Positions 8,809 to 17,023 of a stretch of DNA of 64,000 nt are shown here, piece by piece. Below the pieces are notes generated by a model. The model did no database searches and was not told the origin of the DNA. It was given only the letters and a program-made list of their open reading frames with translations. The position numbers were made by a program, and so were the translations under genes. The stretch covers positions 1 to 64,000 of the forward strand of contig VGMX01000009.1 in NCBI GenBank assembly GCA_016866305.1. The letters are read 5' to 3'. The DNA comes from Chlorobiota bacterium (GTDB taxonomy: Bacteria > Bacteroidota > Chlorobiia > Chlorobiales > Chlorobiaceae). The first letter of the stretch is position 1; every line of letters begins with the position of its first letter.

Positions 8809-9277
8809 CGCATCCTCCATTATCTATGCCTGGGATAATTACCCGATCCGGCAGTTCCCCGGGTTATGGGTATGGCTTGCCGAGCAGTTTGCGGAGAAAC
8901 AGTTGGTTCTGTCACGCGTTGCATATGATGAAGTTGGCAATAAAGCTCCCGAATGTGCAGCATGGCTCAGAGATGCAAATACTGAACTGATTGAAATTAC
9001 GAACGCTATTGTCCAGGAGGCATTAAAGATCAAGCGCCTTCTCGGTATTACAGCTGACAATTATCATACAAGGGGTGTAGGCGAAAACGATATCCTTATT
9101 ATCGCTACAGCAGTCGTCAGTAATGTCGGACTGGTCTCGGAGGAAGGGCGGCAGCAAAACCCGCCTGATATTCCGGCTAAACGGAAGATTCCTGCAGTCT
9201 GCGCAATGGATGATGTTGGCGTTCCGTGCACGAACTTCATAGAATTCATCAAACAATCCGGAGCGGTGTTCGGGTAG
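8795..9277 (+). CDS. DUF4411 PIN-like toxin candidate
   Basis: The 160-residue protein has the PIN-like acidic constellation: D5 in MLVVDASSI, E46 in RVAYDEVGNK, and GEND at 96-99 followed by LIIATAV. The length fits DUF4411. It is encoded in a 14-base overlap with the XRE-ImmA gene, as expected for the toxin of that pair. PIN-fold proteins are usually metal-dependent RNases, so RNA cleavage is the likely activity, but the target cannot be read from sequence. Confidence 0.8.
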   Translation: MLVVDASSIIYAWDNYPIRQFPGLWVWLAEQFAEKQLVLSRVAYDEVGNKAPECAAWLRDANTELIEITNAIVQEALKIKRLLGITADNYHTRGVGENDILIIATAVVSNVGLVSEEGRQQNPPDIPAKRKIPAVCAMDDVGVPCTNFIEFIKQSGAVFG

Positions 9278-9573
9278 AACATGCCGGTAGAAAATCGACT
9301 TTAAAAGCGAGACCTCGTGCAGCAAGGGTTGAGGAAGCCCAGGTGAGCATCTATTATGGATTGGACGAGAAACAGAAAGAGTTTGTCGAATTCGTGCTTT
9401 CCAAATACATAGAATCCGGGGTCGGGGAACTCGATCAGGAAAAGCTGCCGCACCTTCTGCAGCTCAAGTATCAGGCGCTTCCGGATGCCGTTGCGATACT
9501 TGGCGGCACAGACAGGATTCTTTCGACGTTCATTGACTTCCAAAGGCATCTGTACCGACTGACCGCAGCTTAA
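9278..9573 (+). pseudogene. Type I restriction HsdR, C-terminal remnant
   Basis: The last ~75 residues before the stop read GLDEKQKEFVEFVLSKYIES, then LPHLLQLKYQALPDAV and TFIDFQRHLY. This is the conserved C-terminal helical region of type I restriction endonuclease R subunits (EcoEI-type), which docks on the methyltransferase. The nuclease and helicase domains are absent: the frame begins directly after the DUF4411 stop. It is a deletion scar of a former type I system. Confidence 0.65.
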
Positions 9574-9694
9574 ATATACAAGTTGATAGTATGCACTTTT
9601 TACCTTTTAAAGAAGTGCAAATGCATGTATTATCTTATTGTCGCTAACGCATTATATGAATGCATCATAATAACCCTGTATTATTGGAGCAACC

Positions 9695-10942
9695 ATGCCT
9701 AATCGACCGCGAAGCGTTAATCGAATTGAATCTCGCATAGTATTTAGTCATAAAATCGATTGGGCAGCGACAATCGATTTCCGAAAAGCCCTGTATAATG
9801 CTGTTTCTCAACGAGGATACTCTGAATTACAGCTTGATTTTTCAGATACTGAAAAAGCATACCCTAACGGAATTGTTCCAATTATTGCTGAAGTCGCTGC
9901 GTACAGAAATTTAGGTGTTGACTTTGAGATTATTCCTCCAAGGAATAGTGAAGTGATGTCACTATTTTTCTCAAATTCGTGGCTGCATTATTTAAACCCA
10001 AATATATATAGTATTTTCGATGACTCAGGATCCGGCACTCACTTAGCACTTCATCGTTTCAGTGATGATAACCAATTAAACAATCTTGTTAACAAGGCTG
10101 TCAATATATGTCTACAGCAGCTTGTTTTCGCGTCTGGGGTACCTCAAGCATTTGAATGGGCAATTAATGAATTGGCAGGAAATATTCTTGTTCATGCCGG
10201 TGGTGCACCTGGCTGGATTCAAGTCAGTACATTCCGAGAACAACACAGATTGGCAATGGTGATCTGCGACAGAGGGGTTGGCATTCCTAAGACCATCAGC
10301 GAAAAGTATAATGTACGAAATGACATTGAATCAATTGAGCTTGCAATCAGAAAAGGGGTAACAAGCAAACCGGACTTTGGACAGGGCAATGGACTTGCTG
10401 GATCAATTGCTATAGCTCAAGTTAGCAGGGGCATGTTTGCTTTAACTTCTGGTCAAGGTCGTGTTCGCGTATTGAATGGGAAGGTAGAACCACAAAAAAA
10501 TTTTCCTCCTGTCTGCGGCACTATAGTAGAATTACAATTCGATACTGATAGAGAAATTGACTTACCAAAAGCTCTATGGGGCCATAAGCCTATTGATATA
10601 TTCGAAACTAATTTTGAGAGTGATAATTCGGATGAATCGACATTTACATTAAGAGATTTTGCATCGAGTTTTGGAAATAGAATAACAGGCGAAAGAATGC
10701 GAACATTGATTATGAATCTCTTAAAGCAGACAGATGGCCGTCCAATACGAATTGATATGTCAAATGTAAATGTTATTTCTTCATCATTTGCTGATGAGTT
10801 ATTTGGAAAGCTTTTTATCGAATTTGGCCCTATGGATTTCGGGCGAATAATAAAATTTCATGCACTTAACCCAACATGTAAAAGCATTATTGATTATGCG
10901 GTTTCACAACGTATAGCTCAAGCATTTAGCTTGAACAAATAA
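9695..10942 (+). CDS. STAS-like / HATPase / STAS-like (DUF4325) fusion protein
   Basis: The 415-residue protein appears to have three parts. Residues ~15-100 resemble a STAS fold (LQLDFSDTEKAYPNGIVPII). Residues ~130-285 form a GHKL ATPase with an N-box ELAGNILVHAG (E159, N163), a G1 box CDRGVGIP (D192) and a G2 box GQGNGLAGS (229-236). Residues ~315-405 look like DUF4325 (IRIDMSNVNVISSSFADELF). This joins an anti-sigma-kinase-like ATPase to STAS partners in one chain. The gene is much richer in A+T than its neighbours and sits between an HsdR remnant and a truncated methyltransferase, so recent transfer is likely. A stress-switch or defence role is inferred only. Confidence 0.7.
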   Translation: MPNRPRSVNRIESRIVFSHKIDWAATIDFRKALYNAVSQRGYSELQLDFSDTEKAYPNGIVPIIAEVAAYRNLGVDFEIIPPRNSEVMSLFFSNSWLHYLNPNIYSIFDDSGSGTHLALHRFSDDNQLNNLVNKAVNICLQQLVFASGVPQAFEWAINELAGNILVHAGGAPGWIQVSTFREQHRLAMVICDRGVGIPKTISEKYNVRNDIESIELAIRKGVTSKPDFGQGNGLAGSIAIAQVSRGMFALTSGQGRVRVLNGKVEPQKNFPPVCGTIVELQFDTDREIDLPKALWGHKPIDIFETNFESDNSDESTFTLRDFASSFGNRITGERMRTLIMNLLKQTDGRPIRIDMSNVNVISSSFADELFGKLFIEFGPMDFGRIIKFHALNPTCKSIIDYAVSQRIAQAFSLNK

Positions 10943-10943
10943 T

Positions 10944-11180
10944 TTAAATGGCAATATGGTCAGTTAAGACACGGTGAAGAAGCCTTTCACACTCGCTCCA
11001 GACAAGATTCAGATTGTTGATGTAGCTCTCATAGCTGTCGTGAAATCCGATCTGGTTCTCCGTCCCGTAGTCCTTGAGTTGCCAATAGGGCGGCGAGGTA
11101 ATGACAAGGTGCACCGAACTGTCCGGCAGCAGATTCATCTGCCTGCTGTCGCCTTCTATTATGGTGTGACGGGTTTTCAA
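10944..11180 (-). pseudogene. Site-specific DNA methyltransferase, N-terminal fragment
   Basis: The minus strand, from a TTG start at 11180, encodes TRHTIIEGDSRQMNLLPDSS and then VITSPPYWQLKDYG. This is the start of an N4/N6 DNA methyltransferase with catalytic motif IV TSPPYW. Similarity stops at LLHRV (about 10,970), where an SAM-binding region should follow. The break coincides with the edge of the AT-rich STAS-HATPase gene, which converges on it. The protein cannot be functional as it lacks most of the fold. Confidence 0.7.
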
Positions 11181-11493
11181 CGGCTCGGATTTTGTTTAGG
11201 GCACCTTGAAAAAGTTATTCCGCACCCGGATTGTTGCGTTGTCCCGACAAGTCGGGATCGAAATCCTCATGTACTACGTGTACACTCCGGTTTCTCCGCT
11301 CCGTCCGTGCTTTTATACTCGCGCTCCTTAAGGAGCTTGAAATCTCCGGGCGCTCACGACACTTTTTCGAGATCCCCTTTATAGATCGAATGAAAGAAGT
11401 ATAGATATTTTTCCGGATTTTGCCGGAACAGAACGGAAAATGGCAATTCATTGCCACGGGAAAGTAATCCTTGTGGTTTTATTCCTGCCGCAC
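11181..11493. repeat. Palindrome-rich non-coding segment
   Basis: No gene is visible. The segment contains several perfect short palindromes: TCCCGACAAGTCGGGA (11242-11257), TGTAC-TACGT-GTACA (about 11270-11284) and GCTCCTTAAGGAGC (11333-11346). Clustered palindromes outside genes suggest a dispersed intergenic repeat or the ends of a small mobile element. Whether it recurs in the genome cannot be judged from this window. Confidence 0.4.
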
Positions 11494-11520
11494 ATAAAAA
11501 AAGCCGGGACGATGCCCGGT
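11494..11520 (-). terminator. Rho-independent terminator, copy 1 of a duplicated sequence
   Basis: On the minus strand a CCGGG/CCCGG stem with a 6-base loop is followed by T7. The 26-bp sequence from 11494 to 11519 is identical to 12074-12099. It would end transcripts coming from the antitoxin gene at 11802-12029. The ~280 bp between hold only an unrecognised minus-strand frame (LYGRNDVMGIKTAATTEALL). Confidence 0.65.
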
Positions 11521-11801
11521 TGTCGATGTATGAGAGAGATGCTCTTCCCGACTCTGGCACTGAAGTCGTCGATTACATCCAGCAAAGCCTCCGTTGTAGC
11601 CGCAGTTTTAATCCCCATAACATCATTCCGACCGTAGAGTTTCTGGAGAGCATAAGGACAGGAGTAGACTTTCAGAATTTCTATTACAGCACCGGAAGCA
11701 CGATCTCCTTGACAATAAGCCTCATCTTCCTGTCAGGCGTCGGCAGGGAACTTCGTATATGAACTATCGAACTGATGAGTTACGGCGGAATCAATGATTG
11801 T

Positions 11802-12029
11802 TCATCCCTTCTGTTGCTGAAGCCGCTCGGCAAGCCAGACCTTTATCACGGACTGTCGCGAAACGCCAAGCCGTGTTGCCTCTTTATCGAGCGAGTCGAT
11901 CATCCATACCGGAAAATCGACATTCACACGTTTATGCTGCTGTTTTATGCGTCGGGCCTTACTCAAATCAAGGTAAACGGTAACATCCTTTCCTTCATCA
12001 AACGCTTTATCAAATTCTTTCGTCTTCAT
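11802..12029 (-). CDS. BrnA/CopG-type antitoxin (orphan)
   Basis: The 75-residue protein ends in a ribbon-helix-helix-like domain: RVNVDFPVWMIDSLDKEA followed by LGVSRQSVIKVWLAERLQ, characteristic of BrnA/CopG antitoxins. The start is supported by a strong GAGGAGG Shine-Dalgarno sequence. A brnT toxin normally precedes brnA, but only 44 bp separate this start from the upstream terminator, so the toxin is missing. Two copies of the same terminator bracket the gene. Confidence 0.75.
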   Translation of the reverse strand: MKTKEFDKAFDEGKDVTVYLDLSKARRIKQQHKRVNVDFPVWMIDSLDKEATRLGVSRQSVIKVWLAERLQQQKG

Positions 12030-12073
12030 AGATCTTTACCTCCTCTGATCGGGATCTCTTTACTGAAATTATA

Positions 12074-12102
12074 ATAAAAAAAGCCGGGACGATGCCCGGC
12101 TT
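12074..12102 (-). terminator. Rho-independent terminator, copy 2
   Basis: GCCGGG/CCCGGC stem with loop ACGATG, then T7 on the minus strand. It lies 24 bp past the stop of the DUF4405 pseudogene and would terminate it. It is identical over 26 bp to the copy at 11494. Confidence 0.75.
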
Positions 12103-12125
12103 CAAACGTACTGGATAGCGATATC

Positions 12126-12608
12126 TCACCTGAAGACCAGCCCAATCACTTCCATTGCTTCCATGTCGTTCCGTTTTGCGATCTCACGGACCGACATGCC
12201 GGGATCGTCCACGGCGATGCCTTTTTCGGCGAGCGCCGAGACAACGTCGTCGCTCTCTTTACCGGCGATTTCTGCAACCGTTTCAAGCTTTGCGGACTGG
12301 ATTGCCTTCATCATCTTCGCTTTGGGATTGCCGCCATCCCTGGACGCGGGCATGAAGACCGAAAGCACGGTAACGACCAGGCCGACCGAAATGACCGAGA
12401 CTGCCGGAATTCTCGAAAAGCAGGAAAGCCTTCCAGTTCGCGACGGTGTGCAGCACGACACCCGCCACCATTGCCCAGCTCAGCCATTCGTGCACCGGCT
12501 TGATATAACCGCCCTCGATCTTGAAGAACAATGAGGATGCCGGTCACGGCAAGGATGATGAAGCTGGCGATTGCAAGGGACGTTGCCCACGATTTCTGAT
12601 GTGCTCAT
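12126..12608 (-). pseudogene. DUF4405-type membrane protein broken by three frameshifts
   Basis: Pieces in three frames join into one plausible protein: MSTSE, then SWATSLAIASFIILAVTGIL (helix 1), then FFKIEGGYIKPVHEWLSWAM and VLHTVANWKAFLLF (helix 2 with conserved His), then RIPAVSVISVGLVVTVLSVF (helix 3) and a soluble tail ending MEAMEVIGLVFR. The His-bearing helices fit DUF4405 or a small cytochrome b-like protein. Frame changes fall near 12,595, 12,535 and 12,415. Three independent shifts argue for a decayed gene rather than one sequencing error. Confidence 0.7.
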
Positions 12609-12764
12609 AATGGTTCAGCTGTCTGCTTGTTATCTCCTTTTTTTCCCCGCATCGGTAAGCAGTTGTTTGCGAAAATGCCTTTGTCACCCTTTATGACGGC
12701 AAAGTGAACCGCAACCTTGCACAGGTTCCGGCCGGTTCAACAAAAAAGGAGAATAGTACCAGTC

Positions 12765-14066
12765 TCAGGCTCTCCGGTAGGGCTGATCACCGAGCTTTTG
12801 CAGGATTCCGTTGCGGCGGGCCTGCTTTTTCCAGTTCATGGAGCCGACGATCCGGTAGACCCAGCCGGGAACAAATGGTCTGGCAAGCTGCTGACGGGCA
12901 TCGTCAGGAACCGGTTGACCCTCGGCAAAGGCCTCGGCAACCCGCACGAGCGCCTTTTTGAACGGAATTGCGGGACCACCAAGAGTGCGGAACGGGCGTC
13001 CATGCACCAGTCCTTCGCCGCCGCCTATGGAAACACCGCCCATCCATGTAAAACCCGATTCTCTGGCAAATTCCGCGCAGATACCCAGTGCTGTGTCGTT
13101 ATGAAATGCCTCGATGAACCCGCAGTTCACGATGGCCGCAAACCCCCGTTGCGGCGATTGTTTGCCGCAACGCTCGCCAATCATGCTCATGAGGGTGAGC
13201 GTCGGTGCCGGAATGCTGTCGATATAGAGCGGAAACGCGAGGATGGAGAGATCCGCATTATCGACAGCCTCGAGCAGACGGGCAAGATGATCGTCATCGC
13301 GGAGTGCCTTGTGGATCTGGAAGGTATCAGTAATGACTCCGCGAGATTCCAGTTCCTCGACGAGATAGCCGCCAAGCGATGCCGACGAGCTTTTTGTCAT
13401 TCTGGGACTGCCCACCAGCAGCACCGCTTTCCGCACCGGTCGATTCAGGGCCGATGGCTCAGGCAAAGACAATTGCTGTGCATCAGATTGCGTCTTCGGG
13501 TTCCGGAAGTTCGACAGCAATGCCGTCAGCTCTCCCCGAATCTCATCCGGGCTTCGTTTGGCCTGGATGACCGTACAACCGGTTCCGGCCGAGTAGAAGT
13601 TGATCGAATTGCGCAGGACAAGATGGCGGAATACCGCCTCCTGCCGGGCATCGGGCTCGTTCTGCCAGCCAACAGCCAGCAGGTCAGGGTAGGAGTCGTA
13701 CCGCCTTCGGTGGTGCGTTTCACCGTCGATTCGTGCAAAAAACGGCGAGATGTTGGCAATCAGGTGGTCGAGCATCTTCTTCAGTTCAGGCGAATATCCG
13801 CCGAAGGTCACGGGTGTCAGCAGAACCAGCAGATCGCTTGCAATCATCCTGCGCGAAAGCTCCCGGTTGTCGTCGTCGATGACGCAGATACCCGGGGTTT
13901 TCAGCCAGCACTGGAAGCAGCCGTTGCAGTTTCCTATGGTTCTCTCCCTCAGCACCACATGTTCGGCATCGTACCCTGCTGCTGCAAGAAGATTGCCGAG
14001 TTCCCCTGTTACACGGATTCCGGTGGAGTCGCCTTCCGGCGATCCGTCAAAGATGAGCGCTTTCAT
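12765..14066 (-). CDS. Tandem flavodoxin-like NAD(P)H-dependent FMN oxidoreductase
   Basis: The 433-residue protein looks like two flavodoxin-fold modules in tandem. The first (residues 1-~150) starts MKALIFDGSPEGDSTG and includes GNCNGCFQCWLKTPGICVID, the cysteine-bearing segment typical of iron-sulfur flavoproteins and NADPH-dependent FMN reductases. The second (from ~210) starts AVLLVGSPRMTKSSSASLGG. The stop of the TetR gene overlaps this start by 4 bases, so they form an operon and the TetR protein probably controls this enzyme. The substrate is unknown; quinones or nitro-compounds are common for the family. Confidence 0.75.
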   Translation of the reverse strand: MKALIFDGSPEGDSTGIRVTGELGNLLAAAGYDAEHVVLRERTIGNCNGCFQCWLKTPGICVIDDDNRELSRRMIASDLLVLLTPVTFGGYSPELKKMLDHLIANISPFFARIDGETHHRRRYDSYPDLLAVGWQNEPDARQEAVFRHLVLRNSINFYSAGTGCTVIQAKRSPDEIRGELTALLSNFRNPKTQSDAQQLSLPEPSALNRPVRKAVLLVGSPRMTKSSSASLGGYLVEELESRGVITDTFQIHKALRDDDHLARLLEAVDNADLSILAFPLYIDSIPAPTLTLMSMIGERCGKQSPQRGFAAIVNCGFIEAFHNDTALGICAEFARESGFTWMGGVSIGGGEGLVHGRPFRTLGGPAIPFKKALVRVAEAFAEGQPVPDDARQQLARPFVPGWVYRIVGSMNWKKQARRNGILQKLGDQPYRRA

Positions 14067-14806
14067 GGTTCCCTCACTGTTCCGGTTCGTGGAATGACAC
14101 CCGTATCATCTTCCGGTGAACGAATGAACTGCCTGCAGATTGCATCGAGTTCGAACCGGTAGAGCGCGGCCCCATCCTCTCCGAAAAGAGGCAGCTGACC
14201 GGTAATTTCAAGCGATACCAACCCATGCACACGGCACCAGACAGCTATTGAGATCGCGTAAACAGCAAGCATGCCTTCATCGGCATTTTCCAGGAGACTG
14301 AAAAACCGGTGATCGGTATCGATGAGCGGAAGCGGCAGACGGCCTGTTTCAAGGCGTCCGAGCGCATGCAGCTCGGCAATGGTTCCGACCAGCGCGCCAA
14401 GTGAGCGCATCATGACCGGCAGGAGTTCCTCCATGGGCGGCTCGTATCCCGGAACAGGATTGCCGAAAATGAGCAGGTACCGGTGCGGATGGTCCAGCGC
14501 CCATCTGCGATAGGCAAGCCCTGTTGCCCGCAACCGGTCAAGCTCTTTGCCCTGACCGGCAAACGCATCCCTCGCGGCAAGCTGGCAGTCGCCGAAGGAC
14601 GCATAGGCATCGGCAATCAGCGACGTCACAAGGGCGTCACGGTCGGGAAAATAGTTGTAGATCGCCGGAGCGGTAATGCCGAGATCACGGGCAATACCCC
14701 TCAGCGAGAGGGAAGATGCCCCGGATTGCGTTATCTGCCGCCATGCGGCATCCTTGATCAATTCAGGCAGATTCGCGAACTGCCGTTCCTTTGGTGGTCT
14801 TGCCAT
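14063..14806 (-). CDS. TetR/AcrR family transcriptional regulator
   Basis: The N-terminal helix-turn-helix reads ASSLSLRGIARDLGITAPAI then YNYFPDRDALV, the TetR signature, after the start MARPPKERQF. This start was chosen because it matches family length (about 248 residues). An upstream in-frame ATG would run across the operator. The C-terminal domain carries a WHG-like ligand pocket (HGLVSLEI). A 28-bp palindrome lies 11 bp upstream. The gene is translationally coupled to the flavin oxidoreductase, so it is presumably its local repressor. Confidence 0.85.
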   Translation of the reverse strand: MARPPKERQFANLPELIKDAAWRQITQSGASSLSLRGIARDLGITAPAIYNYFPDRDALVTSLIADAYASFGDCQLAARDAFAGQGKELDRLRATGLAYRRWALDHPHRYLLIFGNPVPGYEPPMEELLPVMMRSLGALVGTIAELHALGRLETGRLPLPLIDTDHRFFSLLENADEGMLAVYAISIAVWCRVHGLVSLEITGQLPLFGEDGAALYRFELDAICRQFIRSPEDDTGVIPRTGTVREP

Positions 14807-14816
14807 AGCTGTTGAT

Positions 14817-14844
14817 TTATACAGTGTAAATTTATACTGTATAA
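14817..14844. promoter_or_regulatory. TetR operator palindrome
   Basis: Arms TTATACAGTGTA and TATACTGTATAA meet at a central AATT and are nearly perfectly symmetric (one mismatched pair). The site lies directly before the TetR start codon and 134 bp before the divergent membrane-protein gene, so the TetR protein may control both directions. Confidence 0.75.
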
Positions 14845-14977
14845 ATCTTAAATGCAAAACTTTTCCGCCCATATTGACGGCGCATTACCCAGAACACCAT
14901 GCTGGCATTAACGGCTTTTCAGGTTATCTTGTGTTCAGAAATGACGTTGCGTTAACCAGTACGACAACCCCGAACCA

Positions 14978-15460
14978 ATGAAATCACCCTCGAGATCCGT
15001 AAAAAGCTCTTCAGGACGCCGAACGCAGCATAACATGTTCTGGTGGAAATGGATGGTATCCGTAAGCTGGTCGATCATCGCCGCAGGTGTGGCAATGGTT
15101 TTTCTTCCGGAACTTGCCTCCGGTTCTATCAGCCAGCTCCTCTATTTCGTGCCGGACCGCTTCTCGGGGTTCGATGAACAGGCAGCACGCTATATCAGAT
15201 TTGCTCACGGAGTTGTCGGTGCGGTGATGGCCGGCTGGGGCATATCGTTACTCGGAGTGCTGTACGGACCGTTCCGCAGCGGCAGCCGTGATGGATGGAT
15301 CGCTCTTGCCGCCTCCGTCACGGTGTGGTTCGTGCTGGATACGTCCGTTTCGATCCTGCTCGGATTCTGGCAGAATGCGGTGCTCAACTTCATCATTGCC
15401 GACCTCTACGCAATCCCCCTGGCTGCCACATACCGGTGGTTTTTCAGGAAAACGAGATAG
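14978..15460 (+). CDS. Small integral membrane protein, unknown function
   Basis: The 160-residue protein has about four hydrophobic helices: VSVSWSIIAAGVAMVFL, AHGVVGAVMAGWGISLLGVL, WIALAASVTVWFVL and AVLNFIIADLYAIPLAATY. The N-terminus is basic. I do not recognise a functional motif. It is transcribed divergently from the TetR gene with the operator palindrome between, which suggests co-regulation with the flavin oxidoreductase. Confidence 0.65.
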   Translation: MKSPSRSVKSSSGRRTQHNMFWWKWMVSVSWSIIAAGVAMVFLPELASGSISQLLYFVPDRFSGFDEQAARYIRFAHGVVGAVMAGWGISLLGVLYGPFRSGSRDGWIALAASVTVWFVLDTSVSILLGFWQNAVLNFIIADLYAIPLAATYRWFFRKTR

Positions 15461-15608
15461 ACCCGCTATCATAGTAACCGGGGTAGCGGCAGACCGGACC
15501 GCATCGTGCTGCACGGTGGAAGATCCGGCACCGACGATTTCCGGGAGCAGGGAGTCGCATTCCTCCTGGCAAGACTCTCCGAAGGTGCTTCCGCCTGATC
15601 AGACGCCA

Positions 15609-16691
15609 TCAGTGATCCTGCTGCTGCTTCCCGGTCAGCCTGGCAAGACGTTTCCTGCATGATTTCGAAAACTTCCGGATCATCCTGTCAATGTTCCCGC
15701 CGTTTGAACAGGAAATCCTTTCCACTGTCTGCTCAAGTTCACGACAACGGCTATGCAGCGAATCTTTTGCCTGCTCAAGTTCACGGCAACGCCTGTGCAG
15801 CACGCCCTTTGCGTGCTCAAGCTCACGGCAGCGGCCGAGCAGCGAGGCAAACGAACTGGATGCAATAGCGGCAAGATACCGCAGGGATTCCGGCTGGACA
15901 TCAAGCTGCCGGATGGAATAGATTTCATTTGCCGGCAGCTCGATTCTACCCGATTCCCGCCATGAATCACGCTCAAGCGCAACAAGAGTCGCAGTTCCGA
16001 GTTCGGTCTCTTCGACATTTCTCGAAAGGCTTAAACCGACGAAGAGCGTCCTGCCTGAAACAAGAATGCCTCGCGTATAGCCATTGAGAACTTTCGTACG
16101 CAGGAGATTTCCTGAAGCGTCGTATTCATGAATACTCCTGTTCTCCGAGTCCGCAAGCAACAGGTTGCTTCCCGAAGGGGTCAGGCTGTGAGGCTGTGAA
16201 AGCTCTTTGATAATGCGCTCACCGGAAAGCAGATCCTGCACAAACCCGGCGCGCTGCGTTCTTCCCTTGTACCCCCGGTGCTCCCTGAAATCCCCGAATG
16301 CAGAAAACACGAGACGCCCATTCCACACGGCAAGGCAGTTGATGTGCATCGAGTCCTCCTCTCCCGGATAAGTCCACCGATCGGTTTCCCTCCCCTCAAG
16401 CGTCATCCTGACAATTTCGTTTCCTCCGGTCCCGACAAAACAAAATGTGTCACCGTACAGGCAGATATCGTGGATATCGGAAAAAGAGAGGGCTTTTCCA
16501 TCGAGATCAACCGAACCCCGGTCATAAACCCTGATCAGGGACGACTGGATACCACGTAATGCAATGTCTTTGCCCAAGGAAAGACCGGTCGTATTGAAGT
16601 TGTCAAGCAGGTAGGGAATACCCTCATACAGAAAAAAAAGTCCGCCGCCGTTCGGACTGGAAACCAGAAGCAAATCAAAGAGATCGTTCAT
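15609..16691 (-). CDS. DUF4915 protein with C-terminal coiled-coil repeats
   Basis: The start MNDLFDLLLVSSPNGGGLFF was preferred to ATG 16704-16706 because the domain begins here. The body has the beta-propeller-like features of DUF4915 (LLVSSPNGGGLFFLYEG, HDICLYGDTFCFVGTGGNEI, SQPHSLTPSGSNLLLADSEN). A tail of about 60 residues carries three near-identical 14-residue repeats of the form RCRELExAKxxLHx, seen as 42-bp repeats in DNA (15,722-15,845), and then a basic end (SCRKRLARLTGK). It is divergent from cysD-cysNC-sulfotransferase. DUF4915 genes often accompany glycan-modifying enzymes, so a role in a sulfated polymer is possible but inferred. Confidence 0.7.
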   Translation of the reverse strand: MNDLFDLLLVSSPNGGGLFFLYEGIPYLLDNFNTTGLSLGKDIALRGIQSSLIRVYDRGSVDLDGKALSFSDIHDICLYGDTFCFVGTGGNEIVRMTLEGRETDRWTYPGEEDSMHINCLAVWNGRLVFSAFGDFREHRGYKGRTQRAGFVQDLLSGERIIKELSQPHSLTPSGSNLLLADSENRSIHEYDASGNLLRTKVLNGYTRGILVSGRTLFVGLSLSRNVEETELGTATLVALERDSWRESGRIELPANEIYSIRQLDVQPESLRYLAAIASSSFASLLGRCRELEHAKGVLHRRCRELEQAKDSLHSRCRELEQTVERISCSNGGNIDRMIRKFSKSCRKRLARLTGKQQQDH

Positions 16692-17023
16692 GGCAATAAG
16701 CAGCAAAACCGGGATCCGGGAAAAAAACGGTGCGGCAGAGCCCCGAATGGAAGATGATATTCCGCGACAGTTACCGTAGACTTACTACGGCATAATATAC
16801 TATCATGTCTTATATTTTTTATACTTTGAAAACATGCCCTGTCCCAGAACAAGGAATCGCCGACATCACGGAAGAGAAGATTCGTTGCCGTATACGTCTT
16901 CATGGCATCGCTATCTTTCCCGACGGAGTACTTGCCATGGCTGCACATAACAATCCCGACAGTTTATCCGATGCGCTCTGCATGAAACATTATTTTTCTG
17001 CAACGGCTCCGCAAGCGTCAACC
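16692..17023. promoter_or_regulatory. Divergent intergenic region upstream of cysD and the DUF4915 gene
   Basis: About 330 bp between divergent genes. An AT-rich core at 16,789-16,832 (TAATATACTATCATG..TTATATTTTTTATACTTT) could supply promoters in both directions. A longer cysD frame is open from 16,805, but its extra residues do not look like CysD. No other element was recognised. Confidence 0.35.

Noticed and set aside
12717-14162. Long plus-strand frame of 481 codons
   Set aside because: It runs antisense to the flavodoxin-like oxidoreductase, has Arg/His/Cys-rich unprotein-like composition and matches no family; it is a high-GC shadow frame.
15722-15845. Regular 42-bp repeats that resemble a CRISPR array
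   Set aside because: The repeats are contiguous without spacers and encode an in-frame coiled coil in the DUF4915 protein.
16805-17023. N-terminal extension of cysD from the ATG at 16,805
   Set aside because: The additional 73 residues lack similarity to CysD; the family sequence begins at about [15 protein letters not shown] (17,024).
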